Shown one piece after another: positions 54,711 through 64,000 of a stretch of 64,000 nucleotides of DNA; positions within the stretch are counted from its first letter, which is position 1, and each line of letters opens with the position of its first letter. Position numbers and translations under genes: made by a program. The stretch is from Streptomyces sp. Ru62. GTDB taxonomy: Bacteria; Actinomycetota; Actinomycetes; Streptomycetales; Streptomycetaceae. The DNA is taken from the NCBI RefSeq assembly GCF_002920615.1, contig NZ_PQSU01000021.1, forward strand, positions 118,893 to 182,892, read 5' to 3'. Below the pieces are notes generated by a model that saw only the letters and a list, made by a program, of their open reading frames with translations, was not told the DNA's origin and did no database searches.

Positions 54711-56042
54711 GTGAACCCCCTCGCCCCATCCGTCATCGACCTGGCCGCCGTCCCGGCCGCGCTCTCCGGCATCGCCGTCACTCCCGGCGACCCCGCCTAC
54801 CAAGGGCTGCGTTCCAGCCGCGTGCGCGGCGGGCGGCCCGCACTCGTGCTGCGTCCCCGCACCGCCCGGGAGGTGGCCGAGGCAGTCGTCTTCGCCGGCG
54901 CCCAGCCGGTCGCGCTGTCCGTCCGCAGCGGCGGCCACGGGTTCAGCGGCAGGTCGACGAACGACGGCGGCATCGTCATCGATCTGTCCGCGATGAACCG
55001 CATCGACGTCCTCGACGAGAGCGCCCGTCTGGTACGCATCGAACCGGGAGCGTCCTGGGGCGCGGTCGCGACCGCCCTGCACCCGCACGGATGGGCGATC
55101 ACCTCCGGGGATCACGGTGCGGTCGGCGTCGGCGGTCTGGCCACGGCCGGGGGCATCGGACTGCTGGGCCGGGAGCAGGGCCTGACCATCGACCGGTTGC
55201 GAGCCGCCGACATCGTGCTGGCCGACGGCCGGCGGCTGCGGGTCAGCGCGGACCGGCACCCGGAGCTGTTCTGGGGCATCCGGGGCGCGGGATTCACCCT
55301 CGGTGTCGTCACCGCCTTCGAGTTCACCGCCGGGCCCGTCGGCCTGCTCGGGCACGCGCGCCTGGTGCACGACGCCACCGACACGGCGGAGTTCCTCCAG
55401 GACTGGGCGGCCGTCGCCGGGTCGGCGCCCCGCGACACGACGGCCTTCCTCGCCATCGGTCAGCCCTACGGCCGGAAGGTCATCGCCCAGAGCACGATCC
55501 TGGTCGACTCGGAGAACCCCGGTGTCATCCGGGACCGGCTCCAGCCCTTCGCCGACCTCGCGCCGTCGCTCGCCCAGCACGTCGGACTCGTGGACTACTC
55601 CGACGTCGTCGCGGAGACCGGCCCCTCCTCCTCCGCGTACGGCGAACCGGTCAGCCGCAGCGGCCTGCTCGACCGTCTCACCCCGGCCGCGGCACGGGCC
55701 GCCGCCCGGCTGGTCACCAGCGGTGAGTCGTACTTCTTCCAACTGCGCGCGATGGGCGGCGCCATCGCGGACACCGACCCCGCGGCCACCGCCTTCGCGC
55801 ACCGGTCGGCCGCCTTCCAGGTCGTCGCGATGGGCACCGAACCCGACGCCCTGGACCGGTACTGGGAGCCGCTGCGCTCCCAACTGTCCGGCCTGTACGT
55901 GAGCTTCGAGACCGACACCCGCCCCGAACGCCTGGCGGAGGCCTTCCCGCCGGACACGCTGGCCCGGCTGGTCGCCCTCAAGCGGCGGTTCGACCCACGG
56001 AACCTGTTCCGCGACAACTTCAGCCTCGCTCCGGTCCTGTGA
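54711..56042 (+). CDS. FAD-linked oxidase (PCMH domain, berberine-bridge-like)
   Basis: 443 aa. The FAD-binding PCMH domain has VALSVRSGGHGFSGRST, with the His usually carrying 8-alpha-histidyl FAD, then GDHGAVGVGGLATAGGIGLLGR. The BBE-type C-terminus ends in KRRFDPRNLFRDNFSL. The expected second attachment Cys (GxCxxVG) is replaced by GDHGAVGVGG, so the flavin is probably bound through His only. GTG at 54711 has AGGAG upstream. Such enzymes oxidise alcohols, sugars or polyketide hydroxyls with O2. It follows the LLM gene in the same run. Confidence 0.9.
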   Translation: MNPLAPSVIDLAAVPAALSGIAVTPGDPAYQGLRSSRVRGGRPALVLRPRTAREVAEAVVFAGAQPVALSVRSGGHGFSGRSTNDGGIVIDLSAMNRIDVLDESARLVRIEPGASWGAVATALHPHGWAITSGDHGAVGVGGLATAGGIGLLGREQGLTIDRLRAADIVLADGRRLRVSADRHPELFWGIRGAGFTLGVVTAFEFTAGPVGLLGHARLVHDATDTAEFLQDWAAVAGSAPRDTTAFLAIGQPYGRKVIAQSTILVDSENPGVIRDRLQPFADLAPSLAQHVGLVDYSDVVAETGPSSSAYGEPVSRSGLLDRLTPAAARAAARLVTSGESYFFQLRAMGGAIADTDPAATAFAHRSAAFQVVAMGTEPDALDRYWEPLRSQLSGLYVSFETDTRPERLAEAFPPDTLARLVALKRRFDPRNLFRDNFSLAPVL

Positions 56043-56159
56043 GAGCGCGCTGCCGCACGTCCTGCCCCTCACCGGCCGCCTCAGCCGCACCGGCGGACCG
56101 CGAGCGTCACGCGACGCACCCGCCGGTCACCGGCGCTCCGCACCGATCGGACTTCCGTC

Positions 56160-57629
56160 ATGACACACCCGACCTCCGGGTCCCGTCCCGCCTCCGGCCC
56201 CGACCAGTCTGCCGGCCGGCCGGACCGGTCCCCGAACGACACGGGCACGGCGGGCGCGACCTGGGTGCTCGTTCTGGCCGCCGCCGCCCAGTTCGTGCTC
56301 CAGCTCGACTTCAGCATCATCAACGTCGCCCTGCCGGCGATCCAGCGGCGGCTCGGTTTCACCGCCGCGGGACTCCAGTGGGTGGTGACCGGCTACGCCC
56401 TGACGTACGGGGCGCTGCTGCTGGTCGCCGGGCGCGCCGCCGACCTGATCGGCCGCAAGCGGGCGCTGCTCGTCGGCCTGACGGCGTTCGGGCTCAGCTC
56501 GCTCGCCGGCGGCCTCGCCACCTCGGCCCTCATGCTGGTGGTCTCGCGGCTGGCGCAGGGAGCGAGCGCGGCCCTCGTGGCACCGGGCGCGCTCGGCGTG
56601 CTCACCGACACCTACACGACCCCGGAGGCCCGGGCACGCGCGCTCGGCGTCTTCCAGGGCAGCAGCGCCGCGGGAGCCACCGCGGGCATCGTGCTGGGCG
56701 GCGTGCTCACCGAGTACCTGGGCTGGCGCTCGGTCCTCCTGGTCAACCCGCCGGTGATCGCGGCGCTGGCATGGCTGATGGCCCGCCGGCTCCCCGCCGA
56801 CCGCCGTGGGCCGGCCGCCACCCGTCCGGACCTGCCCGGTGCCGCGCTGGCCACCGCGGGTGCCGGCGCCCTGATCTACGGACTGAGCGAAGGCCAGCAG
56901 CGCGGCTTCGGCAGCGCGCTGTCACTCGTCCCGCTCCTCGCCGCCGTCCTGCTGACCGGTGTGTTCGTCCTGGTCGAGAGCCGGTCCGCCGACCCCATGC
57001 TGCCCCTGACACTGCTGCGGGACCGGGCACGGCGCACGGCGCTGGTCGTGATGGTGCTGCTGGGCGGAGTGGTCGCGGGCTACGTCTACTTCGTGTCCCT
57101 GTACCTGCAACGGGTGCGCGGCATGTCGACGTTGCTGACCGGCCTGGCCCTGATACCGGCGACGGCGCTCGTGATGGCCGTGTCCATCCTGCTCACCCGG
57201 CGTGTCCAGCCCCGCCTCGGGCTGCGCCGGACGCTCCTGCTCGCGCTGGCGTTCGTCGGCGTGGGTCAGTTGTGGCTGTCTGAGCTCACCGCGCACAGCG
57301 GGTATGCCACCCACGTCCTGCCCGGCATCGTCCTGACGGCGATCGGCATGGGGCTGGCCTTCCCCACCAGCTCGGTGGCGATCACCTCCGACGTCCCGCC
57401 GGCCCTGCGCGCCCTCGCGGGCAGCATGTTCGTGACCGCCCAGCAGCTCGGGTCGGCCGTGGGACTGGCCGTGCTGGCCACGATCGCGGCCGCGCGCACG
57501 GACAGTACGGGCTCGCCGGCGAACGGGTACGCGCTGTCGTACCTCGTCGCCACCGGCGTCGTGGCGTTCACCGCCCTCGCGGTCGCCTTCCTCTTCCCTC
57601 GCACGGACGGCCGGCACAGCCCGCGCTGA
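56160..57629 (+). CDS. MFS exporter, DHA2 (14-TM) family
   Basis: 489 aa. LDFSIINVALPAIQRRLG is the DHA2 TM1 motif, GRAADLIGRKRALL is motif A and GSSAAGATAGIVLGGVLTE is motif C-like, with about 14 hydrophobic segments. ATG 56160 lacks a strong Shine-Dalgarno. 117 bp separate it from the FAD oxidase, so it may be cotranscribed or separately initiated. Efflux of the compound handled by this gene run is likely. It is homologous to the exporter at 44629 but clearly distinct. Confidence 0.9.
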   Translation: MTHPTSGSRPASGPDQSAGRPDRSPNDTGTAGATWVLVLAAAAQFVLQLDFSIINVALPAIQRRLGFTAAGLQWVVTGYALTYGALLLVAGRAADLIGRKRALLVGLTAFGLSSLAGGLATSALMLVVSRLAQGASAALVAPGALGVLTDTYTTPEARARALGVFQGSSAAGATAGIVLGGVLTEYLGWRSVLLVNPPVIAALAWLMARRLPADRRGPAATRPDLPGAALATAGAGALIYGLSEGQQRGFGSALSLVPLLAAVLLTGVFVLVESRSADPMLPLTLLRDRARRTALVVMVLLGGVVAGYVYFVSLYLQRVRGMSTLLTGLALIPATALVMAVSILLTRRVQPRLGLRRTLLLALAFVGVGQLWLSELTAHSGYATHVLPGIVLTAIGMGLAFPTSSVAITSDVPPALRALAGSMFVTAQQLGSAVGLAVLATIAAARTDSTGSPANGYALSYLVATGVVAFTALAVAFLFPRTDGRHSPR

Positions 57630-57846
57630 CCCACCGCCCTCTACTCCCAAGGTCTGAACAGCGCGTTCTCGGGCTTTCCCCACTCCCGGCCTGGGGGGCA
57701 CCACGGCCGCCCGTACGAAGGTCCCGCCCCGGACCTGCGGTCGGCCCTACAGCCACGGCGGGTGCGCGGTTGACACAGTCGTCACATCCCCGCCTGGCCG
57801 GCTCCGAGCCCGGAGCCGGCCACGCGCCGCATGCCAAGGAGTGAAC

Positions 57847-59325
57847 ATGACCGACCTCGCCACCGCAACCGCCTCCCGCGGCCTCCTGATCGGGGGCAAG
57901 GATGTGCCCGCCCTGTCCGGACGTACCACCGACGACCTCAACCCCGTCACGGGCGAGGTGTACCTGAAGGTTCCCGCGGCCGGCCCCGAGGACGTCACCC
58001 GGGCCGTCGACGCCGCGCACGCCGCCTTCCCGGGGTGGGCCGGCACCGCCCCGTCGGTACGCCGCGGGCTGTTGCAGAAGGCGGCGGACCTGCTGGAGGC
58101 CCGCGTCGCCGAGTTCACCGACATCATGATCAGCGAGACCGGCGGTACCCGGACGTGGGCCGCGTTCAACATCCGCATGTCCGTGGATCTCATCCGGCAG
58201 GCGGCGACCATGGCGACCCGGCCCACCGGCTCGCTCCTCGCCAGTGACGTCGCGGGCGAGTGGTCGGTGGCGGTGCGCGAACCCGCGGGTGTCGTCGCCG
58301 CGTTCGTGCCCTGGAACGGTCCCCTGATCCTGTGCACCCGGGCCATCGCGGTCGCCCTGGCCACCGGCAACCCGGTGGTGATCCGCCCCAGCGAGGACGC
58401 TCCCGTCACCTCCGGGTACTTCCTGGCGGACATCCTCGCGGAGGCGGGCGTACCGGACGGTGTCGTGAACGTCCTGACCAACGACCGCGCCGACGCGCCC
58501 GCCGTCGTCGAGGCGCTCATCGCGGACGACCGGGTGCGCCGCGTCAACTTCACCGGCTCCACGCCGGTCGGCCGGATCGTCGGCCGGCTGGCCGGCGAGC
58601 ACCTCAAGCCGGTCATCCTGGAACTGGGCGGGAAGAACCCGATCGTCGTGCTGGACGACGCCGACCCGGCCTACGCCGCCTCCGGCGTCACCGTCGCCAA
58701 GTTCATGAACGCGGGTCAGATCTGCCTGTCGGTCGACCGGGTCATCCTTCAGCGCGGTATAGCGGACGAGTTCGTCGCGGCCTTCCTGGAGAAGGTCCGC
58801 GCCCTCGGCCAGGGCGACCCGGAGGGCGAGCACACCCTCGTCGGTCCCATGATCAACGCGCGCGCCGCCGAACGGGTCGCCGGACTGGTCGCGGACGCCG
58901 TCGAGAAGGGCGCCACCGTACTGCACGGCGGCGGGCCCGCCCAGGGCGCGTTCTATCCCGCGACCGTCCTCGACAACGTCACGCCCGACATGCGGATCTA
59001 CTCGGAGGAGGTCTTCGGTCCGGTCGCGACGATCTTCCGCGTCGACACCGTCGACGAGGCGGTGGACCTGGCGAACGACACGGCGTACGGCCTGTCCAGC
59101 GCGGTCTACACCGAGAACGCCAGTCTGGGTCTGGCCGTGGCCCGGCGGTTGCGGCACGGCAACGTCCACATCAACGACCACTCGGTCGCGGACGAGCCCC
59201 AGGCCCCGGTCGGCGGCGTCAAGGACAGCGGCTTCGGCCACTTCGGCAGCGACTGGGGAGTGGAGTTCTTCACGGAGACGCGCTGGGTCACCCTCGCCGA
59301 CCGGCACTCCGTCTACCCGCTCTGA
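57847..59325 (+). CDS. NAD(P)-dependent aldehyde dehydrogenase
   Basis: 492 aa. The Glu active-site region is VILELGGKNPIVVLDDAD and the catalytic Cys lies in NAGQICLSVDRVI; FNFTGS-type binding appears as RRVNFTGSTPVGR. The C-terminal PVGGVKDSGFGHFG is typical of the benzaldehyde/salicylaldehyde/vanillin-type dehydrogenases. The ATG at 57847 is preceded by AAGGAG at 57837; the GTG at 57841 overlaps that site and is unlikely. It has a 217-bp leader with no other gene. It oxidises an aldehyde, probably aromatic, to the acid, which the next gene may export. Confidence 0.92.
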   Translation: MTDLATATASRGLLIGGKDVPALSGRTTDDLNPVTGEVYLKVPAAGPEDVTRAVDAAHAAFPGWAGTAPSVRRGLLQKAADLLEARVAEFTDIMISETGGTRTWAAFNIRMSVDLIRQAATMATRPTGSLLASDVAGEWSVAVREPAGVVAAFVPWNGPLILCTRAIAVALATGNPVVIRPSEDAPVTSGYFLADILAEAGVPDGVVNVLTNDRADAPAVVEALIADDRVRRVNFTGSTPVGRIVGRLAGEHLKPVILELGGKNPIVVLDDADPAYAASGVTVAKFMNAGQICLSVDRVILQRGIADEFVAAFLEKVRALGQGDPEGEHTLVGPMINARAAERVAGLVADAVEKGATVLHGGGPAQGAFYPATVLDNVTPDMRIYSEEVFGPVATIFRVDTVDEAVDLANDTAYGLSSAVYTENASLGLAVARRLRHGNVHINDHSVADEPQAPVGGVKDSGFGHFGSDWGVEFFTETRWVTLADRHSVYPL

Positions 59326-59438
59326 GCCCGTCGGCCGGTATGCCGAGGGCGGCCCGCACGGTCGTCCCTCGGCAACCGGCCTGCCCGCCGTACGTCCGGC
59401 GCCCGTCCCACGCCCGTCTTCCGAGGAACCGGTCCCCG

Positions 59439-60965
59439 ATGATCCACACCCGTTCTGGCCCCAGCCGACCGCACCGGCACGCGGCACCACGTCCCTTGCG
59501 GGAACTGTTCGTCCTGCACCCGATGCCCTCCCGTCGCCGCAGTGCCACCATCGCCGCCGTGTGTACGGCCGCTCCCATCCTGGCCGGGCAGGCCCTGGGG
59601 CAACCGGTCGTCGGCCTGGTCGCCAGCACGGGCGCGCTGGCGGCCCTCTACGGCGGGCGGGGCACGCCCCGCCAGGAGGCCGGTGCGGTGGCGGGTGCCG
59701 CCCTCGCACTCGCCGTGGGGATGGCCGTCGGCAGCTCGCTCGCCGGGCACGACCGGCTGGCCGTGCTGGGCACTGCCCTGTGGGCCGCCGTCGCCACGCT
59801 GTTCCTCGCACTGGCCCAGGCCCGGCCGCCGGGCATCGTGATGCCGGTGCTGGTCTGCTCGGTCGGGACCGGGCTGCCGCCCGGACACACCGGACTGCGG
59901 GTCCTGGCCGTGGCCGGCGTGGGGTGCTCCGCAACGGTTCTGTCCTGGCTCGCGGCCAGGGTCTTCCCTGCGGACGGGCCCTCTCGGCCGACCGCGGCGG
60001 AACCCGGGCCGGGGAACCGCCTGCTGTCGGCCGCGAGATCCCTGCCGTCCTCGCCCCTGCCGTGGATGGCCGTCAGGACCGGAGCGGCTGTGGGCCTCGC
60101 CGGTGCCGCGTCCTTGCTGTGCCAGGTGGGGCGTCCCTACTGGGCCATGGCCGCCGCTGCGGCGGTGCTCGCACGCGGCAGTCACGCCATCAGCGCGAAC
60201 ACCAGGGCCGTGCTGCGCGGCGTGGGCACCGCCGCGGGCTGTCTGCTCGCCGGCGCCCTGGCCGCGACCCATCCGCGGGGCGTGGCGATCGCCGTCCTGC
60301 TCGCCGCGCTGACCTTCGTCATCGAGTTGGTCGTCGCCCGCAACTACGCCATCGCCATGGTCTTCGTCACCCCTCTGTCGGTCCTCCTCGTGACCTCCGC
60401 GAGCGGAGCGACAGCGGTGCTCACCATCACCGCCGACCGTCTCCTGGAAACGATGCTGGGCTGTGCCGCGGCCGCCGCGGCCGGTCAGCTGGTGACCCGG
60501 CGCTGGGCCGTGCGGCACCGCCGGGAAGCCGTCACCGCCGTGCTCAGGGCGGCGGCGGAGCTGATCGAAGCGGGGCCGGAGCCGGGGCGCGCGGCAGCGC
60601 TTCGCGACGCGGTCGCCCTGCTCCGGCTGGTGAGCGAGCGCACCGCGGGCGAGCGCCGTGGTGTACGCGTCGCCGCCTCCGCGCTCGACCAGGTGTCGGC
60701 TGCCACGCTCAGCCTGGCCCGGCACATGACGGACCAGCCGGACGGCTTGCGCGCGAACGCCGCCAGTACAGCCCGCGCGCTACGGCATCTGGCGGCACTG
60801 GTGGACCCGTGCGAACCGCAAGCCGCCGACCGCTCCGCCTGCGCCGTCCCGCCCCCGCTGACCGAACTGGCGCGCGCGCTGGACGACTGGCTCGCGGGCA
60901 AGGGGTCACCGCTGCCGCGCACCGGGCCGACGCCCGGTCCGCTCGCCGGCGGGGTGCCCCGCTGA
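59439..60965 (+). CDS. FUSC-family (aromatic acid exporter-like) membrane protein
   Basis: 508 aa. There are two blocks of about five hydrophobic helices: ~30-165 (GLVASTGALAALYGGRGTP) and ~200-345 (AAAAAVLARGSHAISANTRAVLRGVGTAAGCLLAG). The latter carries the conserved motif of the FUSC/ArAE (AaeB-like) family. A soluble C-terminal helical domain follows. The ATG at 59439 has GAGGA 12 nt upstream. It follows the aldehyde dehydrogenase by 113 bp, consistent with exporting the aromatic acid it makes. That link is inferred. Confidence 0.82.
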   Translation: MIHTRSGPSRPHRHAAPRPLRELFVLHPMPSRRRSATIAAVCTAAPILAGQALGQPVVGLVASTGALAALYGGRGTPRQEAGAVAGAALALAVGMAVGSSLAGHDRLAVLGTALWAAVATLFLALAQARPPGIVMPVLVCSVGTGLPPGHTGLRVLAVAGVGCSATVLSWLAARVFPADGPSRPTAAEPGPGNRLLSAARSLPSSPLPWMAVRTGAAVGLAGAASLLCQVGRPYWAMAAAAAVLARGSHAISANTRAVLRGVGTAAGCLLAGALAATHPRGVAIAVLLAALTFVIELVVARNYAIAMVFVTPLSVLLVTSASGATAVLTITADRLLETMLGCAAAAAAGQLVTRRWAVRHRREAVTAVLRAAAELIEAGPEPGRAAALRDAVALLRLVSERTAGERRGVRVAASALDQVSAATLSLARHMTDQPDGLRANAASTARALRHLAALVDPCEPQAADRSACAVPPPLTELARALDDWLAGKGSPLPRTGPTPGPLAGGVPR

Positions 60966-61047
60966 CCGGGTGCGACTGACCTGTCAGCGCGGATACGGCA
61001 CTGGACACCGGACGCATGCCGGTACCGACGTGCCCGTCCGCAGGGTT

Positions 61048-61638
61048 TCAGGGCCGGCAGCCCCTCAGGACGGACTCAATCACGTCGTCCAGGCTGTGCT
61101 CCGCCAGTTCCGTCGGCAACACGCCATCGACCGCCAGACGGACGTAACCGTGGAGCGCCGCGAACACCGGAAGGGCGACCCGTTCCGGCGTCCCCGTCCG
61201 TATCTCGCCCCGGCCCTGCCCGTCGGCGACGAGAGCGACCAGTTGCCCGGACCAGCGCCGAGCGGCCTCATGCAGCTCCGCTGACGTCCGCACCGCCGTA
61301 CCCGCCTGGCACATCAGGTCGAACAGCGCGCCGTTGGCCAGAGCGAAGGCGAGGTAGGCACGGGCCACGGCACCGAGCCTCTCGGCGAACGTCCCGCCCG
61401 CGCTCGCCCGCGCATGCCCGGTTGCCGCGGCGAGCCGTTCGAACCCCCTCAGCGCCAGGGCGTCGAGCAGGGCCTGCTTGTTCCTGAAATGCCGGCTCGG
61501 CGCGGCGGGGCTGACACCGATGTCGCGGGCGAGTGCCCGTAGGGACAGTGCGCCCATTCCCTTCTCGCGCACCGTCTTCTCGACGCGGGCGAGCAGCTCT
61601 GCGGGCAAGTCCCCATGGTGATAGGGGCGACGTATCAT
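61048..61638 (-). CDS. TetR/AcrR-family transcriptional regulator
   Basis: 196 aa. Typical HTH near residues 28-55 (LSLRALARDIGVSPAAPSRHFRNKQALLDALA), and the C-terminal part resembles TetR_C_33-like domains (GTAVRTSAELHEAARRW). Convergent with the FUSC gene, so regulation of that gene is possible but not shown by arrangement. A palindrome overlaps its start codon (61635-61645), implying self-repression. ATG at 61638. Confidence 0.92.
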   Translation of the reverse strand: MIRRPYHHGDLPAELLARVEKTVREKGMGALSLRALARDIGVSPAAPSRHFRNKQALLDALALRGFERLAAATGHARASAGGTFAERLGAVARAYLAFALANGALFDLMCQAGTAVRTSAELHEAARRWSGQLVALVADGQGRGEIRTGTPERVALPVFAALHGYVRLAVDGVLPTELAEHSLDDVIESVLRGCRP

Positions 61639-61645
61639 GTCATGA
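61635..61645. promoter_or_regulatory. Palindrome over the tetR-type start codon
   Basis: TCATG-T-CATGA is a perfect 5-1-5 palindrome covering the ATG at 61638. The 13-mer TCATGTCATGAGC also occurs at 50648-50660 upstream of the xre-tap-tpg operon. Confidence 0.4.
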
Positions 61646-61688
61646 GCTTAGCTCTGTCCGAAGACCATTGATATCAGCATCACTCATG

Positions 61689-62462
61689 TCACCTGGTGTA
61701 GCGTGTCCACCGCTCCACCGTGCGAAACCCCAGGGTCTCGTACACGGACAGTCCCCGCTCGGACGAGAGCAGATACGCCAGTCGCGCGCCCCGTGCCCGT
61801 TCGGCCCCCAGGATCGCCGAGGTGATGGCGGTGCCGTACCCCTTCCTGCGCCGCGCGGGCGGAACCGAGATGTTGAAAATGCCGACGCAGTCGCCGGCGC
61901 GCAGTGCCAGCCCGGTCGCCACGACCTCGTCGCCCACCTCGGCCAGATACCCGGCAGCGCAGGGCAGGCCCAGTATCTCGGCCCCGCCCAGCAGGCTCAT
62001 CACCTGAGCCGAGGTCTCGAAGCCGACCGCCAGAGCCGTGGCGAAGACGTCACTGTCCGCAGGTCCGAGGCGCCTGAGGGCGAACCCGGTGGGCGGGAGG
62101 CCGTGAAGCGCCCCACGACCCGCCAGCTCACGGACCATGAGCGGGGTCCGCACCACGGTCGTCAGGCCATGAGCCGCCGCTGTCTCGGCGGTAGCGGCAT
62201 CCGGCTCGTACCTGACCTGGATGCACCACGGCACATCGATCTCATCGGCGGCCCGGTCGGCGAGACCGGTGATCAGTCCGGGACGCGGCGAGGAACGGAC
62301 GTCGAAGACACCGTTCACCGACGCAAGCGGGGCACCGCTGGCCAGCAGGGCCAGCCCTGGCTCGGCCCGGACACACAGGCCTCCCGGCAGGGCTTCGGCG
62401 ATGGCCGCGACATTCTCGAGCCATGCCTGTGCGGCGGTATCCCCCATGTCAAGTGTCTTCAT
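61689..62462 (-). CDS. GNAT-family N-acetyltransferase
   Basis: 257 aa. The C-terminal GNAT domain has the acetyl-CoA loop PARRRKGYGTAITSAIL followed by LSSERGLSVYETLGFRTVERW. The N-terminal half is a degenerate GNAT-like extension (ANVAAIAEALPGG). ATG at 62462. It is upstream of, and in the same direction as, the TetR gene, with 50 bp between, so the two may be cotranscribed. The substrate is unknown. Confidence 0.88.
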   Translation of the reverse strand: MKTLDMGDTAAQAWLENVAAIAEALPGGLCVRAEPGLALLASGAPLASVNGVFDVRSSPRPGLITGLADRAADEIDVPWCIQVRYEPDAATAETAAAHGLTTVVRTPLMVRELAGRGALHGLPPTGFALRRLGPADSDVFATALAVGFETSAQVMSLLGGAEILGLPCAAGYLAEVGDEVVATGLALRAGDCVGIFNISVPPARRRKGYGTAITSAILGAERARGARLAYLLSSERGLSVYETLGFRTVERWTRYTR

Positions 62463-62502
62463 GCCTGCGACTGTAACAGTCAGTGCTGGTAAGCACGGCG
62501 GC

Positions 62503-62760
62503 TCACTTCGACACTACTGCTTGCCTCTTCGCCTCCTGCGGGCCGGCAGCGGCGGCAGCCCGAGCGATGCGCAGCGTCTCCCTCTCCTCGCGGTCGGGGC
62601 GATGGATGAACCAGCCCAGCGACAGCCAGTAGACCGTTGCGATCACACGAAGCGGGAAGAGACCACACTGCACGAGTACCCGCAGAGATCTGTCGGACAA
62701 CACACTATCGCGCATCATGCTCCGCACTATGTCATGCGTCAGACCCAGTGAGGTCACCAT
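62503..62760 (-). CDS. Doubtful small membrane-protein ORF
   Basis: 85 aa from the ATG at 62760; a second ATG lies at 62715. It has one hydrophobic stretch (LVQCGLFPLRVIATVYWLSLGWFI) followed by a charged, Ala-rich tail. The region is less GC-rich than its neighbours and the codon pattern is only partly Streptomyces-like. GGGAG lies too close to the first ATG for a good ribosome site. It could be a real small membrane protein or a remnant. Confidence 0.3.
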   Translation of the reverse strand: MVTSLGLTHDIVRSMMRDSVLSDRSLRVLVQCGLFPLRVIATVYWLSLGWFIHRPDREERETLRIARAAAAAGPQEAKRQAVVSK

Positions 62761-62775
62761 GCTCCCATGACATGG

Positions 62776-63796
<1,021 letters not shown>

Positions 63797-63813
<17 letters not shown>

Positions 63814-64000
63814 CGAGGCATTCCCTCCAGAAGTGGCAGGCGCTGCCCCGTGTGTCGGAGACCTGGTGGAGCGGGGGTTCGTCGGTGTGGCAGATGTCCC
63901 GGGCCAGGGGGCAGCGGGGGTGGAAGGAGCAGCCGGGTGGGATGTGGGTGAGGCTGGGTGGCAGGCCCTTGATGGCGTAGAGTTGGTGGCCTTTGTGGTC
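63797..64000 (-). CDS. OppD/DppD-type ATP-binding protein, C-terminal end only
   Basis: 67 residues before the stop at 63797, running off the window end. LYAIKGLPPSLTHIPPGCSF is followed by HPRCPLARDICHTDEPP, the oligo_HPY C-terminus with its Cys pattern. It is the usual partner of the following OppF/DppF-type ATPase, and the two genes overlap by 17 bp. Confidence 0.9.

Noticed and set aside
44629..57629. The two DHA2 exporters and the pseudogene as copies of one duplicated gene
   Set aside because: The three share only family motifs; their sequences are too different for recent duplication within the window.

Overview
The window is high-GC actinobacterial DNA, almost certainly Streptomyces. 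The evidence is the GC-rich third codon positions, the GTG/TTG starts, and the gene families present: WhiB, AfsR-like NB-ARC/TPR and LuxR-type LAL regulators, a roadblock/LC7 protein, and above all a tap-tpg pair (telomere-associated protein plus terminal protein). tap-tpg is specific to linear Streptomyces replicons, so this is probably a chromosome arm, or possibly a linear plasmid. The many accessory genes, pseudogenes and gene remnants fit an arm region.

Layout. 1-2888 (-): secreted subtilisin-family protease, cut by the window edge. 3047-3352: C-terminal remnant of a DUF6924 protein. 3634-20910 (+): a nonribosomal peptide/polyketide cluster. It holds an NRPS (C-A-T-TE), a nine-domain hybrid (A-T-C-A-T-KS-KR-ACP-TE, no AT domain), a GSCFA protein, an overlapping SGNH-type protein, a TauD dioxygenase and an Ala/Tyr-rich protein. 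The second A domain of the hybrid carries a proline specificity code. Proline extended by a KS-KR module, with a TauD oxygenase and a separate NRPS module, is the three-gene core I remember for the detoxin/rimosamide family. I therefore infer a new detoxin-like cluster; GSCFA and SGNH would be unusual accessories.

20.9-34.1 kb: luciferase-like oxidoreductase (-), secreted SnoaL-like protein (-), HxlR regulator (-) divergent from a quinone-reductase-type oxidoreductase (+), an XRE/NB-ARC/TPR regulator (+), a large LAL regulator (-), an NmrA-like protein (+), WhiB (+), an N-terminal DUF6924 remnant (-) and a roadblock protein (-). 34.9-48.0 kb: an MFS pseudogene with two frameshifts, a very large secreted serine protease with S53-like residues and a propeller-like tail, a PBP4-type D-Ala-D-Ala carboxypeptidase, a small secreted protein, a two-domain extradiol-dioxygenase-like VOC protein beside a broken fumarylacetoacetate-hydrolase-type gene, an MFS exporter and an acyl-CoA oxidase-like protein. 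48.1-50.6 kb (-): xre-tap-tpg operon.

50.8-61.6 kb: LysR regulator divergent from a run of MFS exporter, NAD(P)-binding protein, F420/flavin oxidoreductase, FAD-linked oxidase, second MFS, aldehyde dehydrogenase and FUSC-type exporter, followed by a convergent TetR regulator. 61.7-64.0 kb (-): GNAT acetyltransferase, a doubtful small ORF, and two overlapping oligopeptide ABC-transporter ATPase genes, the upstream one cut by the window end.

No tRNA, rRNA, CRISPR array or intact insertion sequence was seen. Several perfect inverted repeats lie next to the regulator and secreted-protein genes and are listed as candidate operators.
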